64,000 nt of DNA from Balanoglossus misakiensis (taxonomy: Eukaryota > Hemichordata): positions 7,626,001 through 7,690,000 of the forward strand of contig CM082580.2 of assembly GCA_040954595.2 (NCBI GenBank), read 5' to 3'. A program made the translations under genes and the position numbers. Shown piece by piece: positions 58,014-64,000 of this stretch (positions within the stretch are counted from its first letter, which is position 1; each line of letters begins with the position of its first letter). The notes beneath the pieces were generated by a model, which made no database searches, was not told the origin of the DNA, and saw only the letters and a program-made list of their open reading frames with translations.

Positions 58014-60630
58014 ATGGCCGCGTATAGCTGTCACAACTGCCACGATGCTTTTAGTTCACTCTCCGATGTGGTTCTACACACCAGAGCCCGTCACCGGAAG
58101 CAAGACACGCCTCTTCGGTGTTACCTGAAGGGGTGCCAGGAGGAGGTGGAGATCGCCGAGCTCACGAAGCACATCCGCCAACAACACCCTGAGCAGTGCG
58201 CCATCGTCTGCAGGTTGTGTCTGCAGAAGTTCCTCTTCCAGTTCGACTACAGAAACCACGCTCGTCGCATCCACGGGGAAAACCTCCGCTTCCGCCAGAT
58301 CAAGTGCCCGACGTGCAAGGAGAACATCCCCGATTACACAGCCGATCACCACCGACTGGTGGAGTGTTACAGTGACAGCCAGAGAAACGCGACAAGGGCA
58401 AGAGGTACACAGCAATATGTGTGACACCGTGTGACCTATGCCTGTCTAGATCGTTCACCTGCTGTTGTATACGTCCTGATCACGTACCAATAGTCTGGCT
58501 TTGATACGTGTTTCGCTGTTGTCACTGAATGTTCATGTTGACAAAATCGTCGTACGCGCAGAATTATCGTCAGCTTTGCTTCTGTTTTTTAGCTGTTTCA
58601 TGTTGTCAAACTACATGTGCGTGTCCCTGCTGTGTTGCAAATGCCCCATGTTGGTCGCTTTGTTGAACCGTGGACTACACACAATATTGCTGCATACCAC
58701 ACAGACATCTGATTATTAAAGTCTTTTTGGATGAAATAACATATTTCACAAAGGAATACTTCTTCCTAAAGGTGATAGACAACGGGGATGCTTTTTATAC
58801 AGGTATAATTGTCAAGTCTTTTTGAAATGTCAAAAAAGTCAATAAACAGCACTGTAAATAACATGTGCCACACACATACCATATTTTCAACATAACTTTA
58901 TACAAAAAAGTACCACCAACCACTCTGAAGAAAATCATTGTATTGATATCACCACTATGATCCACCAGTGTCGCTGATAGTCTCCCTGACATATTTTCAC
59001 TCACCTCAATAATCACCTCTCTCGACCTCTTGTCCATAGCCAAAGCCAGGCCATCGGACCTGCTGGGGCAGACATTCGACTCACTCGATGACTTTGTAAC
59101 AGAGAGCATACAAGTGTCCAAAGATTACACTGACAAGTGTCGACAAGCGATCAGTGACGTCACTGCTTTCATCAAGTCTGAAGATGTCCCCATCAGTATC
59201 ACAAGTGTCAAAGAGGTAAGTTGAGTAAGACCTCATTCAAATATTGGTCACTAGGGCCTGATTTTAATTTACTATTCCAGAGTGCAAGATTGTGCTGTAC
59301 ACTGTGCAGTCATTGCCAATATGAACAAGGATTAAAGTTTGCAGTCCATGTTTTATTCTGCTCCCACAGGGTGGCGCTCTTGGTAAAGGGACCATGGTCA
59401 AAGACAAAACGGACGTGTGTCTGATCACGTACACCAGTGATTTCAAGAACATGGACGATCACATCAGCAAAGGGGACAGTGTTGCGGGTCAACTCAAAGC
59501 AGCCTTGGAGAACTCAAACGATTTGAGAGACAAGATCTCAAACTTGAAAGAGGCGGCTGACACGGTCACCTTTGACCTAGGCGTGGCAGACGATGACAGT
59601 ACACTCAAGATTGAACTCCGACCTTCGTACAAACTGCTACACGAGAATGCAAGGAGAGGTAAGAATTCCCATTAAAGGTGTACATGCACAAATGAATGTG
59701 TACTTTATACCTTGACAAAAATGAATACCGGTATATCCATCGAAATAGTTATCAGTCTTAAATGCAAAGATGCAAGTGCTTGCTGTATTTGTCCCCAGGG
59801 TCCAGCCATATGATTAAAAACAATGGGCTTGTAACAGTGTATAGTGAAAGGATAAAATCTCCTGTTCTTTGTGACTGTAGATGAGAAGAGGCGACTCTAC
59901 AGAAAGATGTTGAACATCAAAGACCAGGACCGAGAGATCTACCACTCGGCCCTGATGTCGTCCCAGGTGGAGTTCATCAGCCAGCGACAGGCGCAGGTCA
60001 AGAAACTCATCCAACTGGTCAAGTACTGGCGCAACGAGTCTTTCGACGATCGGCGGGTCAGCCGGCTGGGGCGGAAGCTGCCGTCGGCCTACCTGCTGGA
60101 GTTGGTGGTGATCCGGGCCTGGGAAGAGGCGGGGAACCCGGAGGAGTTCCAGCTGGCTCTGGGCTTCCGGGCGGTGCTGGAGAAACTGGTGGAGAACCGG
60201 GCCATGTTCGTTGTGTGGTACGACAACTACGACAAGAGCGTGGCCAGGGATTCTATGAGGAAGTTCAAGATGAGGAGGTGGGCTTCAGATGGTTTATGAT
60301 TACCCGTAGAAACACCTCATTTTTCTGCTCTAAAGACTTCAACTTACGGTATATTGGGACAAAATCCCCCAATACAAGACAGTGCATAGTTGGCATACAA
60401 AAGCATGAAAAAGTATCAGTTTTGATTGCATACTATTGCATATCACAGCTGTAAACTGTGTTATTCAAAACTGTCTTCATCCTGTTATCATTTCTTCCCA
60501 CCACAGGCCAATTGTACTTGATCCAGTGGACCCCACATTCAACGTAGCAGCTGAGTGCACAGCCTGGAGAGAGGTGGAAAGCGTGGCGCAGGACACGCTC
60601 AAGAAATACTTATTCAAGAGTTGGGTCTAA
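58014..60630 (+). CDS. Zinc-finger/OAS-like nucleotidyltransferase fusion, probably catalytically degenerate
   Basis: Five exons, 58014-58404, 59040-59215, 59370-59658, 59881-60277 and 60507-60630, sum to 1377 nt (458 aa) with all phases closing. Residues 6-118 hold four zinc-finger-like units: C6,C9,H22,H27; C36,C41,H53,H58; C66,C69,H82,H87; C98,C101,H112/H113,C118. From about 131 the protein follows 2'-5'-oligoadenylate synthetase: GGALGKGT (190-197), LIQLVKYWRNE, KLPSAYLLELVVIRAWEEA, ALGFRAVLEKLVE, RPIVLDPVDPTFNVA, ending KSWV. OAS proteins sense double-stranded RNA and make 2-5A to activate RNase L. Here the catalytic D-x-D reads D204-V-C206 and the third aspartate aligns with E271, so activity is doubtful, as in OASL. 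The link between zinc-finger exon and OAS exons rests on matching phase and a weak donor (G/GTACAC); a stop at 58424 and ATTAAA near 58714 leave a separate single-exon zinc-finger gene possible. Confidence 0.75.
58405..59039 (+). other. Intron 1 of the zinc-finger/OAS-like gene
   Basis: 635 bp between a weak donor (AGAG/GTACAC) and a good acceptor (CTTGTCCATAG). No other start exon for the OAS part was recognised in it. Confidence 0.55.
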
Positions 60631-62075
60631 TTTGGGGGAGACCGGAACCTTGTCGAGGGTTAAGATGGGTTTAACTCAAGACCTGACCTTTCAGCCAACA
60701 TGCATTTAGTTTAGCTAGTTGTTCGGCCAGTAAACCAGCGAGATTTCTTCTTCAAGAGACCCAGTTGGTATCTTGGCGTGCCAACGACATGTAGCAGAAA
60801 TAATGTCAAGGCATAGCAACTGGGTCTCCATCATGTTTCACGCCCTTAGTTTGTCATGTGGAAAAGTCTATCCGTCCACACAAAATAACAGGATCGAAAA
60901 AATATTATGCTGGTAAACTAGGAGTGTGGAACTTGTTTTTGACATTGTTTATCGGGTAGGTAGAGAGGTCAAATTGAAATTGGTGAGCTTGAAGTTGATC
61001 GTGGACTAATAATGATAATCAAAGATGGTCTTCCACACTTCAGTCATGATATAACATACGTTTTTTCTGTATTGGGGACATCTTTCGACTTTCTCTCTGT
61101 TCTTTTGTTACATTAGTCCATTTACCCACAGTGCCGCCATCACAAGGGACTGTCGGTAAGAGCGCACAAAAAAGGCAGCAACTCATCTCAGATAAATTTG
61201 ACTCCTACCTACCACATTTTATTAAATCCAGCCCAAGGTTGGTGTGCTTGGATAGTTTTAGATAGCCTACATCAGTATATACTCAATCAATATGAAAACA
61301 AAAAAAGACAGAAACAGAGTTTCAGTTCAGTGTTCTTCAATCATAGATATTGGCAGTACAGCCATTAAATTCTCAACTCGGTTGATTTTTTTTTAGATGT
61401 TAGTGATCATTCAGGGTTTTCCTGTATTCCTAGGTGTAGAAGGGTTAGTTGTCATTTGTAGTTGGTGATGCTTAAAGAGTACCGGGTGAAGAAGTTTGAT
61501 TCCTGTATGTGAGAGAAAGTAGAGTTGTCTCTCTATACTAGAAGATCTGCATCGACAGATTTGTGACTTGTACTCAGTTTACGTGTACCTCATATATCAC
61601 TGCCATAGAAACCTTTCTTGCATGTCTTTCAGAAAATACTTATATGGTGACCTGTGTGATTTTTTATTGCGTAGGGTTAAAAAACAGTCATTTGACAGGC
61701 ACCAGAGAACTTTTTATTTTTTCTTGTGAACCCTGTAGAATCAACCAGAACTGTTCGTTTTATCTTCAGATTCAAAGAAATATGTTGTATTTGATCAGAA
61801 ATTTTATGACCTTTTTTTTCATTTTAAAGACAGTTTAGATGAAAGCTTTCACGGCATGTTATTTGGTAGGCCAGTCATATATTCAACTTTATAGAATCCC
61901 ACTTTCTTTCTGGGTTTATATTCGTAGTTGTTACAAGCTATTGAAAACCAGAACAGATTCCACGGACACGGTTGTCGTGTGAACTCAGCTGTTTAAGCAA
62001 ACCTAAGAACGCATATTTTTCAAAGTTGCAACTCTTCAAGTGTTATCTGAAATAAAGGTTGGCTGAAAGGATGAT
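60631..62075 (+). other. 3' UTR of the zinc-finger/OAS-like gene, poly(A) signal at 62051
   Basis: AATAAA at 62051-62056 is followed by a GT-rich element (GTGTGCGGTGTGTC). The 1.4 kb between stop and signal has no supportable coding exon. A hairpin lies at 60756-60828. Confidence 0.55.
60756..60828 (+). other. Stem-loop in the 3' UTR of the OAS-like gene
   Basis: GAGACCCAGTTG (60756-60767) and CAACTGGGTCTC (60817-60828) are perfect 12-nt inverted arms around 49 nt that contain a second hairpin, TTGGC-GT-GCCAA (60773-60784). Confidence 0.7.
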
Positions 62076-63074
62076 TGTGTGCGGTGTGTCATGTGACATT
62101 GGTCTACCAATTGTCGGGTGTGCCATGTGACTACAATCTACCTATCAGGATCAGTGTGTGCTGTGTCCAGATTTGTCAAATCCCATCACATTGGCACCAT
62201 GCTTCCCTTAGCTGGCCAGGGGGTGAATGCATCAGAAGACGAACGTACATCGGGAGCTGCATTTGGTTTGTCTTTGCGCGTCCGACCAAACAAGATAAAC
62301 AATGCCCATCCACGCTTGCCCAAGGATACAGAAAAAGGATAATGTACTAAAAGCGAATTTCGCAAAATTCAAAGTTAATACATATAGCTAATTTGTGGGA
62401 AATACATCCCGTCATTGAGTAGGACGTGCTTGTTGAAGAAACGCTGTCCGTCTAACACTAATCAAAAACGACGTTTTCGCTCAAAAGAACGGATATGTGT
62501 TTGTTCACGAGCACGAACGAACTATTGCCAATCGTGATGCTTTTGTATATTTTAGCAGAACCGCGTCCAATTCATGACTAGTTTTTCAGGGTTGATATTT
62601 GGTTCACCCTATAGACTTCAAAAGAAGATGGGCATTCACACGAAGTTCGCTTTTCGACAAATAATGTACTTTTCACATTCTCGTTATTTCATCCCGTGGG
62701 GGCGTTTCTTTCAGGTACATTTACATAAATCATTTTTTTCGTCCAAGATAATCTTCCAACTATCATAGGCTAAACTGACAAATCATGGGGGTGGTGATAT
62801 TCCAAGTAGAGACAATTTATTGGGTAACAGACAAGTCTCTGTCACGTGGTCTCACTGCTAACAGTTCGGAGGAAGGACCCGCCACCACATCATCCGCATC
62901 ACTCAGATAACGGCGACGCTTTGTTACGGTTCCACATCGGCAACTAACAATACATCAACCAACCAACCAGTCAATCGCCTCGATCATCGCTGTCAGCGTA
63001 AAAAAATACTCTATCTTATCGCCAAGACAGACCACTTTGAACTTGCAACATCTTAGGTCTGTCCCTGGGAAGAA
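62076..63074. other. Intergenic region
   Basis: One kilobase after the OAS-like gene. Open frames of up to about 90 codons are seen but none has recognisable motifs. It presumably contains the promoter of the exon at 63075. Confidence 0.4.
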
Positions 63075-63126
63075 ATGACTTTTGCCGCGCTCGCGTGTGC
63101 TTTTGTCATAATTCAACAGCTTACAG
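63075..63126 (+). CDS. Possible first coding exon of a secreted or membrane protein (signal peptide), rest beyond window
   Basis: ATG at 63075 (AGAAATGAC context) opens MTFAALACAFVIIQQLT, a hydrophobic signal-peptide-like stretch, and is followed at 63126/63127 by a consensus donor ACAG/GTGAGA in phase 1. Signal-peptide exons of secreted proteins often end in phase 1. No following exon was found in the remaining 870 bp, which look intronic with a satellite. The product is unknown; without a second exon this stays tentative. Confidence 0.35.
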
Positions 63127-63318
63127 GTGAGAACATCGTACATGTTTCAGTACATATCTATTTTTTTCTTCTTCTTCTTTACTTGCCGATCATATATACA
63201 TTAGCTTTCTCAGATTTTTTTCTTCATAGGTGAATTTCGTGCTATCCGCTAGCATGGAAAAAAATTCTCAGGGGGTAACATTGAATTTCAGATAGTTTAC
63301 ATTTCTACTGAACGAGTT

Positions 63319-63382
63319 TTCAGTCGTAGCATTCATCTATTTCGAAAGCTTTCAGTCGTAGCATTCATCTATTTCGAAAGCT
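63319..63382. repeat. Perfect 32 bp tandem duplication
   Basis: TTCAGTCGTAGCATTCATCT plus ATTTCGAAAGCT occurs at 63319-63350 and again directly at 63351-63382 without a mismatch. Confidence 0.95.
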
Positions 63383-63737
63383 CACGGACTTTCTTGCGTT
63401 TCGCCACTCATACACGCTGTGCCAATACCGCTGTGATTGAGATCACTCAACTGCCGACAACTTTTACACAAATCCTTTTAGACCATGAGCCAGTAGGGGT
63501 TTACCTCCCCCCCCCGGGGGAATTTTTGAGACAATGTTTTTCTGAAAGCCTATCATATACTGAGTAAAATTCACTTTGTTTGCCATCTGGGGACCGGGGC
63601 GTTTTCGAGTTATTGGCTTCTAAATTATATTGGGTAACGTATGTAGGAAAGCCTAAAAGTGCGTATAAATTGACGTAGGGGGGTAAATTAGTCTTGTAAA
63701 ATGCTGTCTCTCTGAACGTATACCTCGAACAACAGGG

Positions 63738-64000
63738 ATGTATTTGGTATCAAAAGAAAGCTTAATAAACAAGCTTTCCATTAATTACAAAATAAAAGTG
63801 ATATGACTAATCATGACATCATAGTGACGTCATAAGTCAAAATACCCTTACGAAAATGGTGTTCTGTTCACCTATAAATGTGAGGTTTTGCAAAACATGT
63901 CTCTGTGCAATTGTACTGATGAAAACTGATGAAAACTGTGATGTGTTTGGTATCAACAGAAAGCTGATTGAGTAAAGTATCTAATTATTGCAAAAAATTG
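63738..64000. repeat. Start of a satellite array with a period of about 203 bp, running off the right edge
   Basis: ATGTATTTGGTATCAAAAGA (63738) and ATGTGTTTGGTATCAACAGA (63941) both continue with AAGCT and a similar tail containing AGTAAA/AATAAA, 203 bp apart. Only one full unit and the start of the next are in the window; the array could begin as early as about 63500. Confidence 0.55.

Noticed and set aside
58074-58427. 117-codon minus-strand frame
   Set aside because: Shadow of the zinc-finger exon, whose sense frame shows ordered C and H pairs.
1-64000. tRNA, rRNA or CRISPR features
   Set aside because: No cloverleaf-like A/B-box pair, rRNA segment or spaced repeat array was recognised on either strand. 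A covariance-model scan would be needed to exclude small RNA genes fully.

Overview
The window is animal nuclear DNA: split genes with consensus GT..AG introns, GC-rich exons in AT-rich surroundings, short dispersed repeats and a 5'-truncated LINE. The gene content (an integrin alpha of the laminin-binding type, BLOC1S1, PYM1, an OAS-like nucleotidyltransferase and a ZU5/death-domain protein with a paralog beside it) fits an invertebrate deuterostome such as a hemichordate or cephalochordate. That placement is inferred from gene repertoire; no species marker was seen. Splice sites were read by eye and accepted only where the reading phase closes across every junction.

Layout. 1-3581 (-): first three exons of a coiled-coil gene that runs off the left edge. 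5446-12379 (+): its head-to-head paralog, complete in nine exons and 1334 aa: N-terminal helical module, about 600 residues of coiled coil, two ZU5-like modules, a UPA-like module and a C-terminal death domain. 12.9-52.5 kb (-): one integrin alpha gene, 25 coding exons and 1093 aa, with a probable 4.3 kb 3' UTR and a 24.3 kb first intron that holds a LINE fragment and several small repeats. 52871-55649 (+): BLOC1S1, five exons, divergent from the integrin. 56655-57832 (-): PYM1, three exons, tail-to-tail with BLOC1S1. 58014-60630 (+): a five-exon gene that appears to join four zinc fingers to an OAS-like domain, head-to-head with PYM1. 63075-63126 (+): a possible signal-peptide first exon. After 63.7 kb a roughly 203 bp satellite begins.

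How the genes relate. BLOC1S1 and PYM1 are housekeeping genes, each sharing a short bidirectional promoter region with a neighbour. The death-domain protein and the OAS-like protein look like innate-immune or stress-signalling components. The OAS-like gene has two palindromic NF-kB-type decamers just upstream, and two of its three catalytic acidic residues appear to be replaced, which suggests a sensor or scaffold more than an enzyme. The most notable items are this zinc-finger/OAS-like protein with its promoter, the inverted pair of coiled-coil genes, and a dispersed MITE family with TTAACCCTTTCAC ends.
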